A program made the position numbers and the translations under genes. The notes below the pieces were generated by a model. It searched no databases. It saw only the letters and a program-made list of their open reading frames with translations, and was not told the origin of the DNA. Shown piece after piece: positions 41,645-51,955 of a stretch of 64,000 nucleotides of DNA. Each line of letters begins with the position of its first letter. The stretch's first letter is position 1. The stretch is from Hymenobacter cellulosivorans (GTDB lineage Bacteria; Bacteroidota; Bacteroidia; Cytophagales; Hymenobacteraceae), in NCBI RefSeq assembly GCF_022919135.1, contig NZ_CP095049.1:434001-498000 (forward strand), read 5' to 3'.

Positions 41645-42688
41645 ATGACGTCCCCCTACATCCCGCTCACCATCCGCGCCATCCGGACGGAAGCGCCCGA
41701 AACCAAGAGCTTCGTGCTGGCCCCGCCGACTGATATGGAGCTGCCCTACCAGCCCGGCCAATACCTGACGCTGGTACACACCCGGCACGGGCAGGAAACC
41801 CGCCGCTCCTACTCCATCAGCTCGGCCCCGGCCCTTGGTGAGCCCCTGACTATCACCGTAAAGCGCGTCGACAACGGGGTGGTGTCGCGCTACCTGATTG
41901 ACCAGGCCCAGCCCGGCGACGAGCTACAGACGCTCGGGCCCGCCGGCTTTTTCACCCTGCCCGAGAATATCCAGGACTACCAGCAGCTGATTTTGCTGGC
42001 GGCGGGCAGCGGCATCACGCCCTTGTTTTCATTGCTTAAAACGGTCTTGCACGAGCTGCCTCAACTGCGGATTTTGCTTGTTTACAGCAACCGTAACGCA
42101 GCCACCACTATTTTCGGGGAGGAGATACGGGAACTGGCCTGGCGCTTTCCGGCGCAGCTGCACCTGGAGCTACTCTACGGCACCGACCCCAACCTGGCCC
42201 GGGCCCACTTGCATAAGGAGTTGCTGGAACAGCTAGTGGCTCAGTACGCGCCCGGCCCGCCCGAGCAGACGCTGGCCTACCTCTGCGGGCCACTCAACTA
42301 CATGCGCATGGGTACTTACGGTCTGCACGAAGCGGGCCTGCCCCTGGACCACATCCGCCGGGAGTTGTTCAACACTGCTACGGCCACCGTGCCCCACAGC
42401 GTCCCGCCCGACACCGATGAACATACTGTGGTGGTGCGGCTGCGCGGGCAGGAACACCGGCTGCGGGTGCAATACCCGCAAACCATTCTGCAGGCGGCTA
42501 AACAGCAGGGCCTGGTGCTACCCTACAGCTGCGAGGCCGGGCAGTGCGGCAACTGCGCCGCCCGCTGCACCGCCGGCACCGTCTGGATGGCCAACAACGA
42601 AGTGCTGACCGACCGGGAAACTGCCCGCGGCCTCATCCTGACCTGCACCGGTTACCCCGTGGGCGGCGACGCAGCGCTGGAAATCTGA
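41645..42688 (+). CDS. Ferredoxin-NADP reductase-type flavoprotein with C-terminal 2Fe-2S domain
   Basis: 347 residues from ATG 41645. FAD domain: YQPGQYLTLVHT and RRSYSISSAP. NAD(P) domain: LILLAAGSGITPLFSLLKTVL and LAYLCGPLNYMRMG. The C-terminal plant-type ferredoxin domain (about 260-345) binds 2Fe-2S with Cys in PYSCEAGQCGNCAARC and a fourth in LILTCTGYP. The layout is that of PaaE/CbrA-like oxygenase reductases. No oxygenase component is nearby, so its electron acceptor is unknown. Soluble. Confidence 0.92.
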   Translation: MTSPYIPLTIRAIRTEAPETKSFVLAPPTDMELPYQPGQYLTLVHTRHGQETRRSYSISSAPALGEPLTITVKRVDNGVVSRYLIDQAQPGDELQTLGPAGFFTLPENIQDYQQLILLAAGSGITPLFSLLKTVLHELPQLRILLVYSNRNAATTIFGEEIRELAWRFPAQLHLELLYGTDPNLARAHLHKELLEQLVAQYAPGPPEQTLAYLCGPLNYMRMGTYGLHEAGLPLDHIRRELFNTATATVPHSVPPDTDEHTVVVRLRGQEHRLRVQYPQTILQAAKQQGLVLPYSCEAGQCGNCAARCTAGTVWMANNEVLTDRETARGLILTCTGYPVGGDAALEI

Positions 42689-42766
42689 GTTGGTCAGCGG
42701 GAAAATGGGGTAGTAAAAGCCCCCTCCCGAACTGACTTGGACAGGTCTGCACTTTTTGTTGCTATC

Positions 42767-42774
42767 TATATTTG
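42767..42774 (+). promoter_or_regulatory. -7 box of the large T9SS gene
   Basis: TATATTTG matches TAnnTTTG exactly, 90 bp before ATG 42865. Confidence 0.5.
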
Positions 42775-42864
42775 AGCGGCGCAGTCTTGACGCAGAAATG
42801 CTCAACTCATTCCTAAAACCTATACTTTTAACTGCTTATTCTTCACTCCGATACTTACTGCTTG

Positions 42865-45800
42865 ATGAAGCATTCTTTACTGTTTGTTTTTCTTCTGTTT
42901 ACGTGGTTTGGTACTACCCGCACGGCGCAGGCGCAGCTGCCGATGCAGCCGGTAGCGTTCAGCAGCGGCGGCTACGACAACGTTATCAGCGCCACCTACG
43001 ATGCCCAGGGCCGGCTCTACCTGATAGGGCACATGGGCTTTAATCAGAATACAGCCTCGCCTACGCCCCCGGCTATTCGCACGGCCTCGGGCAATACCAC
43101 CCTGGATAACGGCTTCAATTCGGGCACCTACTTTATTGCCGTGTATGGTCCCACCGGGCAGTTGGAGAAGATGCATCCCTATTACATGGGCTACGGCGGC
43201 ACGCTGCGCTCCATAGCCGTCGACCAGGCCGGCAACATCTACCTGACCGGGACCGAGTCGCAGTACACTTTTATGGTGCGCAAGATTAATCGGACCTTCC
43301 AGACCCTGTGGACCCTGACGCAGGGCACCAACGGCGGGGCTTGGGGCAACAAAGTTCTGGTAGACGCGCAGGGCAACGTATATGTGGCCGGCACATCCCA
43401 GTCATGGTCGATGTTTGGCCTGACGATGCGGCAGCGGAGCTGCTGTCTGGAAAACGATTTTCTGATCAAGGTAAACGCCCAGGGCACGCTGCAGTGGATT
43501 CGGGCGGGCCTGGGTGGCCCGAATGACCTAATTACCGATTCCTCCGCCAACTCCATTGCCTTTGACCGGGCCGGCAACGTGGTGATGGTCGGGACACTTT
43601 CGGGCACGGGCACCTATGGCAACCTTACCCTGAGCGGCGGCTCCGGCAACATCATTGCCGTCAAGTACAACCCAACTGGTAACGTTCTGTGGGGCAGAGT
43701 ATATGGCAACGCGACGTACCCATCAAGGGGCAGCACCCAGGCCATGGACGTGGCCACGGATGAGGCCGACAACCTCTACATCTGCGGCAATTTCTATGGC
43801 CCGCAGCAGTTTGGCACAGTTACCCTGAATACGGCCAGCTATTACCGGGACGCCCTGCTCCTCAAACTCAACTCGGAAGGCACTCCGCTATGGGCGCGGG
43901 CGGGCGGCTACACGGCCGGTACTAATCTCTCGGCCAGTGCCTACGCCAGCGTGGCCTACCGGGACGGCAAAATTAAAGTCGCCGGCTACAGCCAAAGTAC
44001 GCCCGGCCTGTATGAGTCGAACCCGGTGGTGGCCAGCTATGAAGCCAACGGGCGCTTTGCCTGGGCTACCAACCTGCGTCCGGGTACCGTTGCCACAGGC
44101 AACAAGATTCTCATCGACGAAAACCAGACCAGCCACGTGTTCGGCTTTTTCAAGAACACCTTCCAGATTGGAGCTACCGCCTTTCCTAGCTACGGTGGCC
44201 AACAGGATGCCTTCTACGTGCAGGTCCTGGATTCGGCCCGCTACGGAGCATCCTGCCTGATTCGGGGCACGCTCTACCAGGATGCCAACCGCGACTGCCG
44301 CCTGGGCAGCGGCGAACTAGGCCTGGGCGGCATTATCGTGGAAGCGCTGCCCGGCCCTCGCTACGGCATTACCGACTCCCTGGGCCGCTACCTCATTGCC
44401 ACCGATACGGGCCGCTACACCGTGCGGGCGCTCCTGCCCCAACGGCCCGGGCAGCAGATTACCCCCCTGTGTCCGGCCAGCGGCGTTTCCGATACGCTCT
44501 ATTTCCCGACACCCGGGGCGTCATCCCAGGCGTGGATTTTGGACATGAGCTCAACGCTACCCCGTACCTGACGACTCAGGTTTCGTCGGGCCGGCGCCGG
44601 CGGTGCGCCCCCGGCGCTACGGTTGTGACCTACGCCAACCTGGGCATGGTCACGGCTCCGGGTGCCCAGGTGCTGGTAAAGCTGCCGCGCTACGTGGTGC
44701 TGCGCGCCGCCTCCCACCCCTACACGATGCAAACCGACAGCACCCTGCTTTTCAGTGTCGGCACGCTCAAGCCCGGACAGGGGGGCAGCATCACGATTCA
44801 GGACTCGGTAGCCTGTGGTAATCCCGACATCCGCGGGCTGACCGTGTGCACTCGGGCCTGGATAACGCCCCAGGTAGTACTGACTCGCCCTGCTGGCTGG
44901 AACCAGGCCAGCCTACAGGTGCGCGGCAAAGTGCAGCCCGGTAACCAGGCGCGCTTTGTACTGCGCAACGCCGGCCTGGGCGCCACCACCGACAGCCTGA
45001 CGATGCGCCTCTACCAAGGTACCCAGCTGGCATTGCAGCAGCGCTTTATGCTGGCTGCCGGCGACAGTCTGGTACTGCGCGTGCCCGCCCGTGAAGCCAC
45101 CGTGCGACTGGAAGCCGACCAGCCTGCTGCCCACCCCCTGGGCGGCCAGGCCAGTGCCAACGTGGAGCTCTCGGGCCTGCGTCCGGCGGGCGGGGCACCG
45201 AGCCTAGGCATGGCAGCTTTTGCGCTAGCCCCTACGGGCCCCAGCTCAGCGGAAGAGTGCCTGCCCATCGTTGACTCCTTTGACCCCAATGACAAGCAGG
45301 TGGTGCCGGCAGGCCTTACGTCCCAACACTATACTCCCACGAATACTCCGCTGCGCTACCAGGTGCGCTTCCAGAATACCGGCACCGACGCGGCCTATCG
45401 GGTGGTCGTCGTCGACACACTCTCGGCTCAGCTCGACGTGAGCACCCTGCAGGTCGGGGCCGCCTCGCACCCCTTCCGTCTTAAGGTATCGGGCATGGGC
45501 CGCCCCGTACTGACCTTCACCTTTGACCCCATCCTGCTACCTGATTCGGTTAGCGACGAGCCGGGCAGCCACGGCTTCGTGCAGTTTACCGTGCGGCCCA
45601 AGGCCGGCCTGCCCGATAAGACGGAAGTGGCTAACCACGCCGACATCTACTTCGACTACAACCCGGCGGTGCGTACCAACATGACCCTAAACCGGCTGCA
45701 CGACCTGCCGCCAGTCGTCGGGGCTGGGGTGGCGCTGAGCTATCCGTCGGTGCTGGCCTCGCCCACGGTGCAGGCCCTGACGCCGGCCCAGGGGAAAGTA

Positions 45801-47006
45801 GGTACCCTGGTTACAATTGCGGGCAGCCGGCTGGCGCTGGCAGCGGCGGCGCCCAGCGTTTACTTTAATGGAATGAAAGCCAACGTCGTTAGCGCCACGG
45901 CCACGGAAGTAGTGGTCCGCGTACCGGCAGGCGCTACTACGGGCCGGGTGAAGGTAGCTACCCTGGATGGAGCCGGGCAGAGTAGCACGGATTTCGTAGC
46001 CTACCAACCGCCAACGGTGGTAGCGCTGACCCCGGCGGAAGCCCGGCCGGGAGCAACGGTGAGTATCACCGGCTCCCACTTCTCACCGGTACTAGCCCAG
46101 GATACCGTCTGGATTAACGGCATGAAGGCGCGTGTGCTCCAGGCTACCGCGACGAGCCTGCAGGTAGAGGTACCAACCGGGGCTACTACCGGCACGGTGC
46201 GGGTGGGCACCCTGGGTGGCAGCGTGGCAAGCAGCCAGGTGCTGCGCGTCTGGTATCCGCCCGCCATTACTCGTTTCAGCCCAGCTAAAGCCGGGGCCGG
46301 CTCCGTCGTGACGCTAACGGGGCAGGCATTTGCCGAGCAGGCTAACCGCAACACCGTTTTCTTCGGGGCAGCCTCCGCTACCGTGCTCCAGGCCAGCTCC
46401 GGCAGCCTGCAAGTGCGCGTACCGGCCGCCGCCGAGTCGGGCCCGCTCCGGCTCGTAACTCCGGGTGGGGAAGCCAGCACGGCCGCCTTCACGTTCCTGC
46501 CCGCCCCGGTCATTACGGCAACCATCCCCGCGCAGGGCAGCGTCGGCACGCCCGTAACCCTGACCGGCCGGCACTTCCTGGTTGATGGGCAAACGGACAC
46601 CGTCTGGCTGGCTGGCGTGCCGGCCAAAGTTCTTAGCGCCTCTGCTTCGGAACTGCGGGTGCTGGTTCCCCGCGGTACCAGCACCGGCCACTGGACGGTG
46701 GCGGGCGTTGGCGGGCGCGGCAATTCCGGGGAATTTGGCGTAACCGTACTACCGGCCGAAACAGCCGTGGAAGTGTTTCCCAACCCCACCCACGGCGAGC
46801 TGACAGCTAGTTGGACCCACGCCGAATTTACCGCTCACGAGCTTGTGCTTTTCGATGTTGTCGGCCGCCAGGTGTTACAGCGGGCCATTGGGGCATCGGA
46901 GCAGGATGGGGTGCTGGTAAACGTGGCCGGGCTTCGGGCCGGCCTCTACGTCTTGGAGCTCCATACCAGCCAGGGCATGGTGCGTAAACGGATTATGATC
47001 CTCTAA
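42865..47006 (+). pseudogene. Large T9SS surface protein with IPT/TIG repeats, single-base frameshift
   Basis: Signal peptide MKHSLLFVFLLFTWFGTTRTAQAQ, then a beta-propeller-like region with SBBP-type repeats (YDAQGRLYLIGH, VDQAGNIYLTGTES, VDAQGNVYVAGTSQ, FDRAGNVVMVGTLS; about 40-455). Next comes an SdrD/Cna-B-like domain (GTLYQDANRDCRLGSGELGL). Near 44530 (GGGGCGTCATCC) the frame is lost; one extra G restores VIPGVDFGHELNATPYL. Beyond are a FDPNDKQVVPAG domain, four IPT/TIG domains (about 965-1300, PTVQALTPAQGKVGTLVTIAG type) and the type A sorting domain VEVFPNPTHGELTASW...RKRIMIL. Repaired length is about 1380 residues. An adhesin or matrix role is likely. Confidence 0.85.
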
Positions 47007-47071
47007 TGCCGGAATCAACTCCCTGGCTTGTATAAGCTTTACCTGCCAGACCATTTATTACGCCACCACAT

Positions 47072-47103
47072 ACGACCCGTCGACTGCCCAGGCGACGGGT
47101 CGT
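47072..47103 (+). terminator. Hairpin after the T9SS gene
   Basis: ACGACCCGTCG (47072-47082) pairs with CGACGGGTCGT (47093-47103), then GTCGTTT. Confidence 0.65.
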
Positions 47104-47157
47104 GTCGTTTAGCCGGCCTACCCCAGGTTATATACCTGTTAAGCTCCCACTATCATA

Positions 47158-47189
47158 AAAAAAGCCCGGCTCAAGGAACCGGGCTTTTT
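47158..47189. terminator. Hairpin between convergent genes
   Basis: AAAAGCCCGG (47160-47169) pairs with CCGGGCTTTT (47179-47188) with A- and T-runs on either side, suiting the minus-strand fasciclin gene. Confidence 0.8.
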
Positions 47190-47234
47190 CGAAAGAGGAA
47201 ATCTACCAGTCGTAAGGAGACTCCCTTACGTAGC

Positions 47235-47816
47235 TTAGCCTTTGGGCATCAATACTTTGTCGATTACGTGAATCACACCGTTGCTCTGAATCACGTCGTA
47301 GGTCGAAATGCAGGAAACGTTGCCTTTCTCGTCGGTCAGGACCACGTTTTTCGGGCCATTCATGGTGGCATACAGCGTGCCGCCGCTTACCGTTTTGAGC
47401 GTAGCCGAGCCTTTACCGGCTTTAATGGCGGCCATAATTTTCTCGGCCGTCATATTGCCCGCTACCACGTGGTAGGTCAGGATTTTGGTCAGCGTAGCCT
47501 TGTTCTCGGGCTTTACCAGGGTTTCGACGGTGCCGGCGGGCAGGGCGTTGAAAGCGGCGTTGGTGGGGGCAAATACGGTGAAGGGACCTTTGCCCTGCAG
47601 GGTTTCTACGAGGCCAGCGGCCTTTACAGCGGCTACCAGCGTGGTGTGGTCCTTCGAGTTCACCGCGTTTTCCACGATGTTCTTGTTGGCGTACATGGCT
47701 TCACCGCCTACCATCACCGTGCCGGCGGGCGTCATCTTGGCCTGGGCCGAAGCCGACTGAACACTAGCAGCGCCCAGCAGGGCAACGAGGGCGAGGGAAA
47801 ACAGATTTTTTTTCAT
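47235..47816 (-). CDS. Secreted fasciclin-domain protein
   Basis: 193 residues from ATG 47816, signal peptide MKKNLFSLALVALLGAASVQSASAQ. One FAS1 domain (about 55-192): LVAAVKAAGLVETLQGKGPFTVFAPTNAAFNALP (H1), KATLTKILTYHVVAGNMTAEKI (YH motif), and VIQSNGVIHVIDKVLMPKG at the end (H2 type). By family knowledge FAS1 domains bind matrix or surface partners. Whole length is one domain, as in the common bacterial form. Monocistronic. Confidence 0.92.
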   Translation of the reverse strand: MKKNLFSLALVALLGAASVQSASAQAKMTPAGTVMVGGEAMYANKNIVENAVNSKDHTTLVAAVKAAGLVETLQGKGPFTVFAPTNAAFNALPAGTVETLVKPENKATLTKILTYHVVAGNMTAEKIMAAIKAGKGSATLKTVSGGTLYATMNGPKNVVLTDEKGNVSCISTYDVIQSNGVIHVIDKVLMPKG

Positions 47817-47996
47817 GGTACTTTTTGCAGAAAAAGGTTGGAGGTCGGAACTGCGGGCACTTACGCACGCCCTTTCCCCACCGGATTTCTGAACCATGAA
47901 ATTTCTTGGTCGAGCTTGGCTTCTACGCGGCCCAGCCCCGGCTCAAACAGGTATTTAACTATTGAAATTCAATGGTTTACTAATAAGCAAAAAAAT

Positions 47997-50867
47997 TTAG
48001 AACCCAATATCCAGCACCAAGGGCTGCACTTGCCATACGCCGGTGCGCACGTTGTAGAGGGTGCGAAACCCGGCTTCGAGCGGGGTGCGCAGGCGCAACG
48101 GGTTGAACACGAACGTCACGTCGAGGCCGGCCGTCTGGTAGCGGCGGTCCACGGTGCTGCGGCCGACAGCGGCATCGAAGAAGCCTGTGGCCTTCAGGCG
48201 CTGAATGTAGAGCAGGCGGCCCAGCTCCCAGTCGGTATCGGCCAGGGGCAGGCGGTACTCCACGCTACCCACGCGCAGCTGGTCGAAGCTCACGTAGCCT
48301 TCTCCCCGGGGGAAGAATACGCCGGGACTGAAGCGGTACTGTTGCTGCTGCTGGCGCTGGTAACCGGCCCGCAGGCGCAGGGAATGATGCTTGCGCAGGC
48401 CGGGAAAATACAGGCTGCCAAACGCGGCCCACTGCCGGGCCTGCAGCCCGGAATTGAACGGCGTATCGCGCCACGAAGCCGTTAGGGTCTGGCCCCAGCG
48501 CGGGCCCACGTCGCGCTTACTTTGCCGGAGTACGTGCGAATATGTCAGCGTCCCGTTCAGGGCGTGCAGGCTGCGCTCAAACCCGACCTCGGTGATGGTG
48601 CGCACCGGTAAATCGTAACCCTGCACCAACTCGCCGCTGTAATAGGCGCCCAGCGTGAGGGCCTGCTGGTACTTGGAGCGGGTCAGGTTGAAGGGCAGGC
48701 GGGCCCCGGCCGTGAAGCGGTTGTACGTCCACCGGTCGGTGTATTCCCGGCTGTTGACGTAGGTCGTCAGGCGGCGGCCACCGCGCTGGAAGCCCACATC
48801 CAGCACCGGAAACAGGCCCTGGTAGCTCACGTTGGCCGAAGCGTTGGCCGTGCGCTCCGCCCCGTCGTAGCCGGCAGCTACGACGGCCTGGGTGGTGTTG
48901 AGCAAATCCTGGGACCGAATGCCGAGGCTAAACGCCTGCCCCGTGGGCGCCTGGATAATGCCCCAGCTAAACGCATTGAAGGCGTGGCTCAGGCGGCGGT
49001 AAGGCGCTACGGCCAGCGGCGTGGCGGCACTTACGCTCGAATCGGGCTGCACGGTCCCGATGGTGCGGGTACCGGGCTCCTGGCTTAGCAACGGGTCGGT
49101 GTAAGCTACTGGCAATGCCGGAGCCGGGGCCGCCACGGGCCATTGCTCGGGCTGCAGGGCCATTTCGACCACCTGCGCGCCTTCGGCCCGGAAATCGTGG
49201 AAGGCCAGGTGGCGGCCATCCGGCGACACGGCGGCGTGGTAAGCTCCCAGGGGCCGCGACGTGACCTGTCGCACCTGACCCCCGGAACGGGTATCCACGG
49301 CGTACACGTTGTCGATGCCCGACTGCGGCGAGTTGTACAGCACATAGTCGCCCCAGGGCTGGGGATGGCTCAGGTTGACGTTGCCGACCGGCACCAGCGT
49401 CTGGTGCTGGCCGGTTTCGGTGTCGATGCTTTCCAGCAGCTTCCCGCCGGGCCGCAGCGTAACTACCACAATCGAGCGGTTGTCGGCGCGCCAGCGGGGC
49501 TGCTGGTAGAAGTCGTTGGCCGGGTTAGGCAGCACCCGCTTTTCCTCGCCGGTGCGGGCGTCGAGCACCACCAGCTGGTTTTGGTAATCGGACTGAGCCC
49601 GCACGGCCAGAATCAGGTTGCCATCGGGCGAGAGGGCCGCGTTGGTATAGCGCTGCTTGGTAGTAAGCTTGGTCAGTTGCCCGCTGCCGAGGTCCAGCAC
49701 CCGGATGTCGGAATACACCTGTTGGCCCCAGCGCGTACCGGGCCGGAATTCGGGCCAGCAGGCTTTGCCCCCACCCACCGACAGCATCTCCGGGTTATTC
49801 AGCAAGCCCTGCACGAACACGCGCTTTTCGGGCGCATTGCGGCGCAGCAGCACCAGCTGGGAAATGTCGCCGAGGCCGGATTTTACGGCCAGCACCGTGT
49901 TATCGTCCACGTACTGCGGGTACTGGTACTCGGTGAAAACACCGGGCTCGGGGCTGGTTTGAAAAGGCGTAACGGGCGTTACCTTCAAGGCTTGCTGCTG
50001 GGCCCGCCAGAGCGAGTCGAGCTGGGTGATGGTGCGCGCGTACAGGTCATCGGTGCGTAGCTGTCCGCCCGCGCTGAGCCGCAGCTTATCCGAAAACGAG
50101 AAGGGGTAAACCGGGAAACGGTAGTAGCGGTTCAGCACGTCGCTCCAGGCCGTGGGCCCGTTGCTGCGCTTGAAGTTGGTGGTCATGAAATAGCCCAGCA
50201 CGTAATGGTTGGGCACATTGTCGCGGAAGGAGCCGGCCACGGCCTTGCTGAAGTTGAAGCGCCGCCCGGCCAGCAGGTTGGCCCGCAGCCCGAGGTCGAA
50301 GTGCGGAATCCGGCCCCGGCCGCTACGGGTGAGCAAGGTTTCGGTGCCCACCGCGTCGCCTTCCCAAAACCAGTCGGGAATGCCCAGCGCCACGGTACCC
50401 AGGCCGGCATGGCCGAAGAGCTGATACGCCAGGCGGCCCAGGCCCTGCTGGCCTTTGTCGTACTGCACGATGTGGCGGTCTTCGTGCACGGCCAGCAGAT
50501 CGAGCCAGCCCAGGGTACCGGCCAGAAACGGGTCCTGGGGCGCAGTGGTGAAAAACTCGGAGTGGCGCGGTAGCAGCGTCACGAAGCCGTTGCTGACGGT
50601 GGTCTGATTCTGGAGCACCACAGCAATAGGCCGGGGCTCTTTTTCCAGAGAGGCACTAACCGGGCCGTACACCTGCTCCAGGCGCAGGGCCGTGCGCTGG
50701 GCCTGGGGCGCGAAGCCTTCGGGGAATATGACCTGAAAGTGGGGGGTGCGTACCTGCTGCCAGCGCAGCGCGGTTGAGTTTTGGGGCAGCACCGGCAGCG
50801 TGGGCTGGGCCCGGGCCGGCAAAAAGCTCAGCGACGCGGCCACGGCCGCCAACAGATACTTGTGCAT
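47997..50867 (-). CDS. Peptidase MA-like / beta-propeller / outer-membrane barrel protein
   Basis: 956 residues with signal peptide MHKYLLAAVAASLSFLPARAQ. The N-terminal part (about 30-260) is peptidase MA-like: HFQVIFPEGF and a HEDRH zinc motif in LLAVHEDRHIVQYD, followed by FWEGDAVGTETLL with a possible Glu ligand. A TolB/WD-like propeller follows (about 300-590: YTNAALSPDGNLILAVRAQ, QPRWRADNRSIVVV, AAVSPDGRHLAFHDF). The last ~300 residues are strand-rich with aromatic ends (RRLTTYVNSREYTDRWTYNRF, GVWQVQPLVLDIGF), as in outer-membrane barrels. A membrane-anchored surface protease or processing factor is inferred. Confidence 0.8.
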   Translation of the reverse strand: MHKYLLAAVAASLSFLPARAQPTLPVLPQNSTALRWQQVRTPHFQVIFPEGFAPQAQRTALRLEQVYGPVSASLEKEPRPIAVVLQNQTTVSNGFVTLLPRHSEFFTTAPQDPFLAGTLGWLDLLAVHEDRHIVQYDKGQQGLGRLAYQLFGHAGLGTVALGIPDWFWEGDAVGTETLLTRSGRGRIPHFDLGLRANLLAGRRFNFSKAVAGSFRDNVPNHYVLGYFMTTNFKRSNGPTAWSDVLNRYYRFPVYPFSFSDKLRLSAGGQLRTDDLYARTITQLDSLWRAQQQALKVTPVTPFQTSPEPGVFTEYQYPQYVDDNTVLAVKSGLGDISQLVLLRRNAPEKRVFVQGLLNNPEMLSVGGGKACWPEFRPGTRWGQQVYSDIRVLDLGSGQLTKLTTKQRYTNAALSPDGNLILAVRAQSDYQNQLVVLDARTGEEKRVLPNPANDFYQQPRWRADNRSIVVVTLRPGGKLLESIDTETGQHQTLVPVGNVNLSHPQPWGDYVLYNSPQSGIDNVYAVDTRSGGQVRQVTSRPLGAYHAAVSPDGRHLAFHDFRAEGAQVVEMALQPEQWPVAAPAPALPVAYTDPLLSQEPGTRTIGTVQPDSSVSAATPLAVAPYRRLSHAFNAFSWGIIQAPTGQAFSLGIRSQDLLNTTQAVVAAGYDGAERTANASANVSYQGLFPVLDVGFQRGGRRLTTYVNSREYTDRWTYNRFTAGARLPFNLTRSKYQQALTLGAYYSGELVQGYDLPVRTITEVGFERSLHALNGTLTYSHVLRQSKRDVGPRWGQTLTASWRDTPFNSGLQARQWAAFGSLYFPGLRKHHSLRLRAGYQRQQQQQYRFSPGVFFPRGEGYVSFDQLRVGSVEYRLPLADTDWELGRLLYIQRLKATGFFDAAVGRSTVDRRYQTAGLDVTFVFNPLRLRTPLEAGFRTLYNVRTGVWQVQPLVLDIGF

Positions 50868-50968
50868 TGATTCGACGGAAAGAGGCGCGCTGGCAAACGA
50901 GCAATAGGGTTACCCAAAGGAAAGGACCGGCCACGAACTCAAACAATTCGGGGGCAAAACGGGTCTGA

Positions 50969-50976
50969 CAAATTTA
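50969..50976 (-). promoter_or_regulatory. -7 box of the 956-aa gene
   Basis: CAAATTTA on plus is TAAATTTG on minus, exact TAnnTTTG, 102 bp before ATG 50867. Confidence 0.45.
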
Positions 50977-51094
50977 ACGGCAAACCTGACACTTGCGGAC
51001 CCGGAACGGACGAGGTCAAAACCGCGTTTGTCAACCGCAAGCTCCCCTGGTTGAGCTACGTCCAACCACCCTTGATTTTCGTAGATAATCCCCG

Positions 51095-51757
51095 ATGAAC
51101 AACCTAAGAATTTACCTCCTGGGCCTGGTACTGGTGCTGGCCGCCTGCACCCAAAACCGCTCCGACGCCCAAACCTTCCGCCGTCCCACCACTGGCGGCG
51201 CCCCCAAAAACCTCGACGGGCTGGCCGTAGCCACCTTTGCCGGCGGCTGCTTCTGGTGCACCGAGGAAATCTTCGAGGAGCTGCGCGGCGTCAAGCAGGT
51301 GGTGTCGGGCTACGCCGGCGGGCCGGAAAAGAACCCAACCTACGAGCAGGTGGGCAGCGGCCAGACCGGCCACGCCGAGTCCATCCAGGTGTACTACGAC
51401 CCCAAGGTAATCAGCTACCAGACCCTGCTTGACGTGTTTTTCCTGGCCGGCCACGACCCGACGACGCTTAACCGCCAGGGTCCCGATGCCGGTACGCAAT
51501 ACCGCTCGGTGGCTTTTTACCGCTCTCCCCAGGAAAAGCAGCTCATCGAAGCTACCATCAAGCGGGTGGACGCCTCCAAGCACTACAGCTCGCCCATCGT
51601 GACCCAGGTACTGCCCTTCACCGTCTTCTGGCCCGCCGAAGACTACCACCAGGGCTACTACCGCCTCCACCCCGACAACCCCTACATTCAGTCGGTTTCG
51701 ACCCCGAAAATCGAGAAGTTCCGTAAGGCGTTCAAGGATAAACTGGTCGTAGAATAA
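51095..51757 (+). CDS. msrA: Lipoprotein peptide-methionine (S)-S-oxide reductase
   Basis: 220 residues. A lipoprotein signal MNNLRIYLLGLVLVLAACTQ (lipobox LAAC) precedes the MsrA domain: catalytic Cys in ATFAGGCFWCTEEIFEEL, GYAGGPEKNPTYEQVGSGQTGHAESIQVYYD, FFLAGHDPTTLNRQGPDAGTQYRS, and PAEDYHQGYY. It reduces methionine-S-sulfoxide in proteins. The lipobox places this copy at the envelope, where it would repair periplasmic or surface proteins. No MsrB domain is fused. A hairpin terminator follows. Confidence 0.94.
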   Translation: MNNLRIYLLGLVLVLAACTQNRSDAQTFRRPTTGGAPKNLDGLAVATFAGGCFWCTEEIFEELRGVKQVVSGYAGGPEKNPTYEQVGSGQTGHAESIQVYYDPKVISYQTLLDVFFLAGHDPTTLNRQGPDAGTQYRSVAFYRSPQEKQLIEATIKRVDASKHYSSPIVTQVLPFTVFWPAEDYHQGYYRLHPDNPYIQSVSTPKIEKFRKAFKDKLVVE

Positions 51758-51762
51758 CATTG

Positions 51763-51797
51763 AGTCCCGGTTGGCAGACGCCAGCCGGGACTTTTTA
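51763..51797 (+). terminator. Hairpin after msrA
   Basis: AGTCCCGGTTGGC pairs (one G-T) with GCCAGCCGGGACT around AGAC, followed by TTTTTA. Confidence 0.85.
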
Positions 51798-51874
51798 TTG
51801 GCGGCTGCTTGGAGCTCGTCTGTAGCCCGCAGTTTTATTCCGAACCGAGAAGCGGGGTTGTCTGTCCAAGGACT

Positions 51875-51882
51875 TATCTTTG
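51875..51882 (+). promoter_or_regulatory. -7 box of the multi-PAS kinase gene
   Basis: TATCTTTG, exact TAnnTTTG, 73 bp before ATG 51956. A TTG triplet lies 14 bp upstream. Confidence 0.5.
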
Positions 51883-51955
51883 TTCAGGATGCTTCCCCTG
51901 CGCCACCTGGATTTGGGTCGAAGAACTCTCCTTCTCATTTCCTTTGCGAGCTTTT

